From assembly GCA_947646735.1 (NCBI GenBank), contig CANTFK010000380.1:1-64000 (forward strand): DNA of 64,000 nucleotides, read 5' to 3'. Positions 56,401 through 64,000 of this stretch are shown piece by piece. Position 1 is the first letter of the stretch, and the number at the start of each line of letters is the position of its first letter. The stretch is from Peronospora farinosa. Its lineage: Eukaryota > Oomycota > Peronosporomycetes > Peronosporales > Peronosporaceae. The translations under genes and the position numbers were made by a program. Below the pieces are notes generated by a model. That model was not told where the DNA came from, searched no databases, and saw only the letters and a program-made list of their open reading frames with translations.

Positions 56401-56678
56401 CGCTTCACCGCGTGCACGAGAATGTGCCACTTGCGTACACTCGCTCCATTGTAGCATCGAGCCTGGCAAGCAAGATCGTGTATCGTGAGGGTCTACAGTT
56501 CACGGAGGCTCTACCACAGGGCAACCTGGGCAATTTGGCTCTGCAGTACCTCAAGCAGGAGAAGAAGGTACAGCGTCTTATTGCGGACGTCCGCTCGTCG
56601 CAGCTGTCCAACAAGGAGGACATTGCTGACCTTATTGCTCGTGGTGGCGTTCGTGCCGGCATGGATACGCTCAACTAA
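53499..56678 (+). CDS. Mitochondrial NAD-specific glutamate dehydrogenase, large type
   Basis: An intronless frame of 1059 residues from ATG 53499 (a second ATG follows directly). The first about 35 residues are Arg/Ser/Thr-rich without acids (FRALRRAPSTISTHPLPRTL, then RAFSSQ), a typical mitochondrial targeting peptide. It deaminates glutamate to 2-oxoglutarate with NAD. The catalytic half carries KGFHVRFRDIARGGLRMV and EGGSKAVVLCDP; the Rossmann domain carries GGTDGDVAGNVIKIL and GLIVEGANLFVTPEARQLLF with VKDSSANKCGVVCSSYEI. The length matches the large (about 115 kDa) NAD-GDH class known from fungi and protists, with long N- and C-terminal extensions. The coding DNA is GC-rich with strong codon bias, suggesting high expression. 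Confidence 0.95.
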   Translation: MMQASQFRALRRAPSTISTHPLPRTLARAFSSQGDASVEVSEQQMLRALDKFQKDAAGNTVPWFLENMPPSYFRSIHEEDRLQHLNAITALMGAEQPEVMLRSPDEKIFSHFRSGANFPGRLANVLEQLPQTVDGAPLARVKIFTALDDSLGLDIFRYGQQEPFLNKTDGEKQARAKIQQFCADIQAGKYAGDASYPLAGPHFEPEVVDAYLNNSNTMYVQFSHPRRLAKQLELFQRVRGTESVAVDVEHKWETRSEENKFVSSGAQQTMLTIAASNVIPKSFMQKAATYLGLCNLNVVRAHLDVTKDPESNNGDGHVAMVRILVQPSKKALKDNFEFEWFKISGNLKFLKWVDDRSVHLTLQHPDLGISRAELIYAYGNMLHGVLAKKDPFAYSLARIMETLEHEQHLPFASRISDFFLRKFDPQQEKLTDVEQDAIVDEMKADIRRNVEQEEAIALLNSMADAVRGTLRTNKFVRERYALSLRMDPKVMGYGTVGKDTPFGVFFIYGRRFKGFHVRFRDIARGGLRMVYPSSTDAHALESARQYNEAYNLAFAQQLKNKDIPEGGSKAVVLCDPIVGPVGDIAPRDFIIRKSVKAFSDALLDLNTTDEAVKEKIVDYYGKDELIYLGPDENIIPEDIVWMTNRAGYRGYPVPRAFISSKPDAGFNHKVYGVTSEGVAVFADVALRSQNIDPTKQPFTVKITGGTDGDVAGNVIKILHREYGNNVRIVGICDGTGVVEDPQGIDMDELLRLVNESLPLSSFDELKVACATGVKHDINTAEGARARNSMHNRVKSDLFIPAGGRPNTINENNWQEYLDADGKPSAGLIVEGANLFVTPEARQLLFDNAGVVIVKDSSANKCGVVCSSYEIVASMLLDTDEFLAVKDELVMEVVDKLRALARVEAQLLFREYKKDPSSALPPASERISRAITRVHDAVLAHFDDVCDEDQQMLFTLIEEHLPPKLRELALHRVHENVPLAYTRSIVASSLASKIVYREGLQFTEALPQGNLGNLALQYLKQEKKVQRLIADVRSSQLSNKEDIADLIARGGVRAGMDTLN

Positions 56679-56839
56679 ACAATGCATTAATTAGACATGA
56701 ACAAAGCTTTTGGTTGGTAGGACGATGAGATTGTATGTCACATATGCTGTATGTCATCAAGTCAAAGCGTTAGACTGAACACCGTGATGTATTGCTGCAG
56801 TACACCATACCAATAATAATCAACTTCCGCTACGTGATT

Positions 56840-58490
56840 CTACCAGCCCATATCGCGGCCGATGAGCTCGTACAGCTTTTCGTTATATGGCGCGTAAAAA
56901 GCAGTCAGCTTGGCACGAACAACATCGTTGATAGGGTCGTACTTGCGCGTATTCTTGGCTGAAATGTCGTGGATTCGATGGTATGGCAAATCCAAAAAGT
57001 CGAACACCTTGTCCATGGTGGTCTAATTGAAACGTCACAGCGTTATGAGTGACACTAATATCCGCATGGCAATAAACTACCAACGGTCAACGTACATGGA
57101 GTTTTTCGGTAGTTTTGAAGTCGTCGAGAGTGAGCAGCAGCACGTTCTCCTTTCCGTATGCCTCGATCCAGCCAGCCAGCTGCAGAGCGTACAGTCCACG
57201 TGTTACAAACGAATGCGCGCCGTGGTCGAAGTCAAAACGTCTGCGCATCACTTTGTCATCAAAGTCTTCAAAATCCATATTCGGGTGCACGCCAAGTTTC
57301 GAGAGCTCCTCGATCTCGTCGTCAACAACCTGTTCGAACGTGCGTCCATTGAGGTGATGATGACCACGGTTGCGCAACTGCTTCTCAGAGCCCTTGGTAT
57401 CGGCGGTCATCGAATAGTGCGAGTACGCGCGCTCCACGGGGTTACGCATTATGGCCAGAATTTTGCGGCAATGCGGGATTACCTGCTGCATACGGTTGAT
57501 CACTACTGTTCCTCCGAGCATATAGCTAGGTGTAGCCTCACCTGACATCAGCGAGGAGAACCGGTACAGAATTTTTCTCTCTAAAAAGGTGTCCTCGTAG
57601 TACCGAATATGTTGCGTAGCACCCTCGGGCGTCGAGGCGTCCGGCAACTCTTTATTCCAGCGCCAATCGAAATAGTGGGTCTCTTTACGCTTAGCAGGCC
57701 ACACGAGATCGTGCTGCAAAATGTAGTCATACAATGACGTTGTACCGGCCTTCTGCGCGCCAATTACAACAAACGACGGTGGCACACGCTTGCCATAATC
57801 GGTGGAAAGATCCACCGAGCGACGCGTCTGCCACAAAATTGTACCCGGTTTGAGGTCCATGCGGTTCAGCTGGAAGTCCTCTTCGACATAGTCAAAGATC
57901 ATGTGCACACGGTGCTGATCCCAATTGTTCTTGACGCGGTGGCGACAGCTATTATTAAGCTCGTAGAGATTGCCTTCCTTGAGCTCATAGCGCTGCATAT
58001 TCTGATCGTTAGGGCCCACCATAAAGTCAATGTCGGGGCTCGTGAACACGGGAATGTGCATCCGATGTGTAAAGTGCACCCAGGACCCAGTATCGTGATG
58101 TACAGGAATGTCTGCTCCAGGCGGCATCGAGGCCAAAATACAGCGTACGACGCGATTTACAGGCATGTTAATCTGCTCAAAGATGGGCGCGAGTTCCTTC
58201 TGCCACAAGTGAAACCATGGAAACGTATAGACGTTCTTCAAATAGTCGTCCCCAAAAATAAATACAATTTTATCAATACCCCAAGTATCGTGACCAGCAC
58301 GACGTATTGCTACATTGTCCTTTTGATTAGCAGGATTCCATAATGCATGACCGCTGTTTAAAATTCGTTTCTGCAGTAATGAAATGTCAATATTCTCTTG
58401 ACAAGAAACTAGCATGGCCATATTCTTGGTCACTTCATTCGACAGATCTTGCAGTGGCACTTTCTTGTGTCTATCATAGAAATATTGCAA
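56840..58490 (-). CDS. 2OG-oxygenase (Asp/Asn beta-hydroxylase type) fused to sulfotransferase
   Basis: Exons about 57096-58490 and 56840-57022 join in phase (72-73 bp intron, CAT|GTACGT ... TTAG|ACC), giving about 525 residues. Residues about 50-205 resemble the aspartyl/asparaginyl beta-hydroxylase fold: the HxD of VHHDTGSW, HRMHIPVFTSPD, the distal His in SCRHRVKNNW and HRVHMIFDY. Residues about 238-525 are a sulfotransferase: the PAPS 5' loop VVIGAQKAGTTSLYDYI, the 3' phosphate motif RNPVERAYSHY, and the C-terminal AFYAPYNEKLYELIGRDMGW. One chain could hydroxylate and sulfate a substrate; the substrate is unknown. The 5' end is unresolved: the frame opens with TTG at 58490, and a first exon with ATG near 58570 may be spliced to about 58467. 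The first in-frame ATG is 58421. No membrane anchor was seen. Confidence 0.82.
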
Positions 58491-58980
58491 TAAGTTGTGA
58501 AAATTAGTCGCAAAAGTTACGAAACAATATCACATTTGACGTACGCGAGGGGTACGTGGGAAAAAAAGCATCCATGCTTGTGGTATAATGAAAAAGGTCG
58601 TAAACTGTTTACTACGTGATATAGGGCCGTGTATCAGGGCAAAAACGTGATGTAAAAGACGCCGGGCGATGCCAACCAGCAGATCAATTCCGTCTCCATG
58701 CAAGGCTTACACCACATGTACACCATGAAGACATGTGGTCCACATCAATTCGGGAAAGCCCTATTCCTGGATAGCAAGCGATTGGCTGGAAGGGTGTGTT
58801 TTCAAGCGCACTTGAGATGACTTTTGATACTGCGTGAAGTAACTTTACGATAAATGTTTTAAGCGCTTAAACTTTTTGCCAGCTCGTGGTTGGTTCCCAG
58901 CGCTCACAGCGAGAACCACTTGCTAAGACAGTCTTTTTGCGGCGCCGTCTTCATCAAGTTTCAATTTTAAGACTAGCAAT
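58491..58980. other. Divergent intergenic region, fusion enzyme to eL18
   Basis: It holds the eL18 promoter and probably the first exon and promoter of the fusion gene. TTTCAATTTTAAG just before the eL18 ATG resembles the CAWTTT flanking element of oomycete start sites; this is a tentative call. Confidence 0.4.
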
Positions 58981-59144
58981 ATGGTACGTTGATCTTTTTT
59001 CTTCTTAGTTATTGAATGAATGAAGAACTTGTAGCTACAATAGTGTGCAAAGAGATGGAATTGTAAAGGATCAACTTTTGTCATTGAGGAGCTGAGGAGC
59101 TACAATAAGCTCACTTGGAATCCTTTTGATCAGCTGAAAATGCA

Positions 59145-59203
<59 letters not shown>

Positions 59204-60024
59204 TTCCATTGGATCAATGGCTCATGGAGAACAATAAAGTGATAAAGAGATAAAAGCAGGCTCACAGGAGGTTTACTTCCTCTTGACAGATAGACAGATT
59301 CATTCTTTGAGAGGAACAGATTCCTAGCTTGACAGACGATAGTTTACAATCCATTTTGCATTCCCACTTGCATTATACAATGGGGTTAATAGCTCCCTGT
59401 CCTCTTGTGATACTAATAGAGCTACTTTATTTTAATGTCTGCTTATAGGGTATCGACCTTATCGCTGGTGGCAAAGTCGTTGGCAAGAAAAACCGTACAA
59501 GTCCGAAATCGGAAAATGTGTACTTGAACCTTTTGGTTCGTTTGTACCGTTTCTTGGCTCGTCGTACGGACGCCAAGTTTAATGACATTGTACTTCGTCG
59601 TCTCTATCAGAGCAACACGAATCAAGCTCCTTTGTCTCTTGGCAAAGTCGCTCGTTTCATGAAAAAACACGAGGGCAAGATTGCGGTTGTCGTGGCTACT
59701 GTGACGGACGACATTCGTCTCCTGACTGTCCCGAAGCTCACTGTTGTGGCTCTTAACTTCACTGAGACGGCTCGTGCTCGGATTGTCAAGGCTGGCGGTG
59801 AGTGCCTGAGCTTTGACCAGCTGGCTCTGCGCTCTCCCAAGGGTACCAACACGGTGCTGCTGCGTGGTGCTCGTAAGGCCCGTGGAGTGTACGCTCATTT
59901 TGGCCACAAGTCGACGCTTGAGTCGGTCCACACGCACGACCATGTCAAGCCGTATGTTCGCAGCAAAGGCCGCAAGTTCGAGCGTGCTCGTGGACGCAGG
60001 AAATCGCGTGGCTTCAAGGTGTAA
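58981..60024 (+). CDS. RPL18: 60S ribosomal protein eL18
   Basis: Exon 1 is the ATG alone (58981-58983); a 465-bp GT-AG intron (58984-59448) is followed by exon 2 (59449-60024), giving 192 residues beginning [10 protein letters not shown]. Family hallmarks: [75 protein letters not shown] and the basic tail [11 protein letters not shown]. Length matches eL18 (about 188). It is a structural protein of the large ribosomal subunit. The intron is by far the longest in the island and contains a TCTG microsatellite, so it could hold regulatory or small-RNA sequence. Confidence 0.95.
59145..59203. repeat. TCTG microsatellite, nearly 15 units
   Basis: An uninterrupted TCTG tetranucleotide run of 59 bp lies within the single intron of eL18. 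Confidence 0.97.
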
Positions 60025-60349
60025 GTGGCCTAGCTGCAAACACACGGAAACCAGGCTTTCTCTGTCTTGTGTCTTCTGGACGTGGGTATTGTCGACTGTT
60101 TTCTCGGTAGGGCGGCTGAAGCAGTCGTCGCAGCAGTTTTACTAGCTGCTACTGCTTACCACTGCGGATGGAATAAACAAACATGGGGAATAAAATTGAG
60201 ACGCGCGCCATATTTGACTTTACTTGTTCTGTTGACATTGTTAACGATGCTCACGTGGCAAAGCAAAACAATCGCGCTTGTTGCAATGAAGTCACGACAA
60301 TGCAGCTAAAAGAAAGAGACGAAGAGGTTTGCTAAAGCATTGACCTAAC
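60025..60349. other. 3' intergenic between convergent eL18 and SIN1
   Basis: These 325 bp hold both 3' UTRs. A hydrophobic plus-strand frame at 60067-60309 has no ATG start and is not supported as a gene. Confidence 0.55.
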
Positions 60350-62567
60350 TCATTTCCTACGCGATAGAATGTACTTGAGCTTGGCGACAATTTCAGCTAC
60401 AAAATAACGACACACGACCAAGATGTCCAGTTAATCCGTGTTCAGAAGCAATCGTCAACGATAATTTCGTGCACCACATACCGCACTCATACGGCGAGTT
60501 CGCCGTGTAGTCTGTAATGATCTCTTCGATGCTGTCTTTGAAGTAGATCTGAAACTCGGACGGATCTTGGTTGAAACGCACCCATACGACGCCTGACATT
60601 GGCCTCTCCGCCTGTAATGCAAACGTAAGAAGTAATGCACATAAGAATTTAACCCGAGTTTGGCAAATGCATAGGTAGCACGTACAATCTTGGTGGACTT
60701 GCCCGATGTGATGACGCGCTCGCCTACTTTACGGTTATAGATCTTGTTGAGGTCGATACCCAGCATACGCTGCTGCTTTTTACCATACTTGTTCTTCTTG
60801 ATAATGTGCCATTCCTTAAACATTGCAGCTGTAACATCATTGAACATGAAAGTCTCGGGAGGCGGGCGGGAACGGCTGTCAACATTTGCAGTATCCTCCA
60901 CGGCTGACGGAGCCGGAGCACTAATCTGTGGCGCATCGGCAAAGATTTCTAAAGAAGCAGGATGTTTAAAATCAGTCTTCAGCACCAGGACAGCAAAGTA
61001 AACAACAACAACTTACTCGTGGCAAGGGTAACTTCGTGCAGATTCAGTGGCCGCAACTTGGTATGCATATCGATCTCATCGCTAGCAAAATCCAAACGTT
61101 CGCGGTCACTTTCGCTAATCTTAAGCACGTAAAGCTCCTGAAAGAGCTGGAGTCGATGCTTCTTGTTCAGAGTTGGCAGTAGATCTTGGCCCACCGTCGT
61201 GCCATCAATAGCCACCACTGTGTAGTCGTCACTCCTTGGCCTATAAGATTCCACATAAATGGAAAGTGATAACGATATCAGCAAAGAGTTCTCACGGCAT
61301 TAAGAAACGCAGTGTCAGTTCGCACATGAAGATCTTAAGGAAAGACTTGTCATTGGGCAAGGGGGCCTTAGCAGCAGCAGCACTCGGCTTTGCCACAGCA
61401 ACAGGTGCACCGACATCTACAGAATACAGCATTCCAATGTTCCATAAATAGACTGATCTTGTAGCATGAAACAAAAAAAAAACTTCGACCTACCGGGAGT
61501 TGCATCGCCCGTTGGCGGGCATGCATCAGGCCGCTCGCACAAACAATACTCATGGCCTCCCGCATCCCCAAAATTCTTAATCTTTCGGGAGCGATCAAGA
61601 GCTATCATCATTCAACAAGACTCGTCAGTACGTTAAACGTATGCCATCATCATCCCCAAACCACGCAACAAACCTGGGAAGTCTTCATCTGGAATACCGT
61701 CAGAGTCATGTAGTCGAAGCTCGTAACACTCCGGATGACCATAGTATAGCACCGGTTGCCGGGTATCTGCCTGATGCACACGCAATAACTCCTGAATAGC
61801 TTCATCCACCGTCGACACGTCGTACAACTAGTTGTACAAAAAAACCAAATCAAATCAAGTCACTACCATCGTTCTCAACTAGCAGCAGCAGCAGCATGAA
61901 CCACCCCTACATCAATCTTCATCTCGTCTCTCGTTGGCAAGTAAATTGTCAAATGTAATACAGCACTTCCATCTGCTCCCATCATAGGTGGTCTCGCTCC
62001 CATGGCCGTCAATGACGGACCTTTCAGAGCTTTGTCCAGTAATGAGGACTCATGGAATGAAACGGGCAGTACTTCTTCCTTTTCAAAAGTAAACCCATCG
62101 GTGTGTTTGTTATCACTTGACATTGTATTGCTTGTCTCGTCCTTGTTTCCATTCTTGACACTTGAGCCGGTAGTATTCTTCTTCTCTACACGTCCTGATT
62201 GTGTAGAAACCCGTCGTCTTGATACGTTACTAGACGCGACGTTCTTCTCTCTCCCGTCTCTCATTTTGACAACTGTCTCGTCTCCTACTTTGTTATTATT
62301 AACCTTTAAGATACTCGAATTACTGCCTGTTCGTAGACCTTTTGGTGTCTTTTTACCACCAGATGACGTCGAAGTGGATGTCAATGGTTTAAAAGCCGTC
62401 ATCTTATCAATCCACGAATTACGTGGTTGTGTCTCCATTTTAGGTGATGAATTATAAATACGATCGACTTCTGAATCCTGTCGATCATGAAATGTCGGAC
62501 TATTACACGCTGCTAAACGCATAAGTCCTACTACATGATTAAGCTCACTTAGCTCTGTGAACTGCAT
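60350..62567 (-). CDS. SIN1: TORC2 subunit SIN1 (AVO1/MAPKAP1)
   Basis: Eight exons: 61911-62567, 61674-61827, 61494-61601, 61296-61416, 61017-61240, 60686-60948, 60482-60611 and 60350-60396; every phase closes and the sum is 1704 nt, 567 residues. The first about 200 residues are Ser/Asn/Lys-rich and disordered. A CRIM-type domain follows (YDVSTVDEAIQELLRVHQAD, LHDSDGIPDEDFPALDRSRK, FGDAGGHEYCLCE), then a ubiquitin-like RBD (DDYTVVAIDGTTVGQDLL, QELYVLKISESDRERLDF) and a C-terminal PH-like domain (FKEWHIIKKNKYGKKQQRML, VWVRFNQDPSEFQIYF). SIN1 recruits AGC kinases to TORC2. The domain order supports the name; individual matches are from memory. Divergent from GMPPA. Confidence 0.82.
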
Positions 62568-62812
62568 GACGAAATGACAAGTGACAAAATAGAGTACCGT
62601 AACTCGTACAAAATAGAGAATATCGATATCAAAAAAAGTGTTTTTTTTTCTGCAAAACTAAGCACCAAGTTTAGTGTATTTCCATATCTCGATGATTAGA
62701 GTTTGTAAATTACAACAAAGATAGCCATTGGTTTTATTCTAGTGAAACGAGATCCGCTATTCACTCGAGACGTATGTTATTGTCAGGTATAATTACTACG
62801 TTTAGTGATAAC
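62568..62812. promoter_or_regulatory. Shared upstream region, SIN1 and GMPPA
   Basis: 245 bp lie between the two divergent start codons. A run of Ts and As (62632-62652) sits in the middle. There is an in-frame upstream ATG for GMPPA at 62774 that would add 13 residues; 62813 is preferred because the domain starts at once after it. Confidence 0.5.
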
Positions 62813-64000
62813 ATGAGTACGTCCTTCTTGCCATCGAAAGCTATTATTCTCATTGGTGGTCCGAATCAACAGGGTAATCACTTTCGTCCATTGTCTTTGG
62901 ATCTGCCGAAACCGCTTTTTCTCTTGGCTGGTCGAGAAATGCTTTATTTTCACGTCGAAGCATGTGCTCGTGTCCCGAATCTGCAAGAAATTCTAATGAT
63001 TGGATCATATGATGAAGGACTTTTTTCCCGTTTCTTTGACTCGATCTGGCGTCGTTTTAATGTACAGATTCGGTATCTACGAGAAGAAAAAGCACTGGGT
63101 ACAGCTGGAGGTATTCGCTTCTTTCGAGATGAGATTTTAGATGGAAACCCCACTAGTCTTTTCGTGTTACACTGTGACGTGTGTTGCTCTTTTCCTCTGA
63201 ATGAGATGATGCACTTTCATTTGAAGCACAAGGGAACGTGCACAGTACTTGGCAAACGAGTGTTTCATGATGAAGCCAAGAAATATGGCTGTCTTGTGGC
63301 TGACCCGGTGACCAAAGAGATTCTTCATTGGGCAGAAAAGCCCGAGACGTTTGTTAGTGACATTATCAATTGTGGTGTCTACCTCTTTGATGTGTCGCTT
63401 ATGGACACAATCGTCAATGTGGGGGACAAGATCAGTCGACAACGATTGCGCAGCGAGTCCAATTCAGAAGCTAATACACAGCATGACCTTAAGAAACTTT
63501 TTCCCGAGTTTAGTAAACTCGATAACCTCCGGTGCGTGAATTGTACGGTGTCTTGAGGTACACAGATGAGAAGACTAATCCTGATTTGTGTGTTTTTGTG
63601 GCACGGTAGACTGGAGCAAGATGTTTTGCTGCCTCTTGCTGACCAACACTGTCTTTACCTGCATGAACTCGGCGACTTTTGGTGTCAGATTAAGACACCT
63701 GGAATGGCTATCACGTGCTCGGAGCTTTACATGCAGCGGTTTCGGTTTACAAACCCGAGCGCTCTTAGCGCAACGGGTGGAAAGCTATCGCCGATTATTG
63801 AAGGAAATGTAGTAGTGGATTCCACAGCGAGCGTACACCCGACGGCAAAGCTGGGCCCAAACGTGACGATTGCCGCAGGCGTGACCATTGGACCTGGAGT
63901 TCGAGTTGCCCACTCGATCATTCTTGAGGGCGTGACCATAAAGGATCACGCCTGTGTGCTCTTTTCTGTCATCGGGTGGAACTCCATTATTGGCCAGTGG
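62813..64000 (+). CDS. GMPPA: Mannose-1-phosphate guanylyltransferase alpha subunit (GMPPA), 3' end outside window
   Basis: Exons 62813-63531 and 63610 to the edge, joined through a 78-bp intron, give about 370 residues without a stop. The N-terminal nucleotidyltransferase domain has KAIILIGGPNQQGNHFRPLS and LPKPLFLLAGREMLYFHVEA, EEKALGTAGGIRFFRDEI and LHCDVCCSFPLNEM; the C-terminal half is a left-handed beta-helix of hexapeptide repeats (PTAKLGPNVTIAAGVTIGPG). The GG(P/Q)xxGxxxRPLS form of the nucleotide loop, lacking the full GxGTRLxPLT, is typical of GMPPA rather than catalytic GMPPB. GMPPA binds GDP-mannose and restrains GMPPB. About 50 residues are missing beyond 64000. Confidence 0.92.

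Noticed and set aside
60067..60309. Hydrophobic 80-residue plus-strand frame
   Set aside because: No ATG start, lies in the 3' flank of eL18, and its composition is explained by T-rich 3' UTR.

Overview
The window is a stretch of oomycete nuclear DNA, most likely from the Peronosporales (Phytophthora or downy mildew type). The basis is compact genes with short GT-AG introns of about 55-100 bp, typical eukaryotic housekeeping proteins, a secreted cystatin-like protease inhibitor of the EPIC type, an HGGG-type cysteine-repeat protein, and many decayed Ty3/gypsy and Copia retrotransposons. The species cannot be read from the sequence.

Layout. 1-6.3 kb is a nest of broken Ty3/gypsy sequence. 6.6-30.4 kb is a gene-dense island: a Pin1-type prolyl isomerase, the ribosome-biogenesis factor NOC4, a cysteine/histidine repeat protein, a membrane-anchored M14 carboxypeptidase with a probable frameshift, a twin CX9C protein, delta-COP, gamma-tubulin complex protein 3 (17 exons resolved), cytosolic leucyl-tRNA synthetase, eIF2-gamma, an LSM10-like Sm protein and a CENP-B/Tc5-type helix-turn-helix protein. 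30.4-53.5 kb is gene-poor. It holds one small membrane protein, the cystatin-like secreted protein, and nested Ty3/gypsy, Copia and LINE-like remains plus an unclassified dispersed repeat. 53.5-64 kb is a second island: large NAD-type glutamate dehydrogenase, a 2OG-oxygenase/sulfotransferase fusion, ribosomal protein eL18, the TORC2 subunit SIN1, and GMPPA, which runs off the right edge.

The host genes do not form a pathway. They are mostly single-copy housekeeping functions (translation, vesicle coats, microtubule nucleation, ribosome assembly, TOR signalling, sugar-nucleotide supply), several arranged as divergent pairs sharing 115-250 bp of upstream DNA. The secreted, probably host-facing gene lies alone among transposons, as expected of a two-speed genome.

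The most unusual signal lies inside one Ty3/gypsy family. Its LTR, leader, gag and pol carry an uninterrupted series of short perfect inverted repeats (stems of 6-10 bp, loops of 2-15 nt, about one every 40-60 bp), with stems kept between copies. The same family carries an apparent A-AAA-AAC minus-one frameshift site between gag and protease. Two host genes (delta-COP and eL18) have a first coding exon made of the ATG alone. Gene models were built by hand from splice signals and reading-frame continuity; no searches were run.
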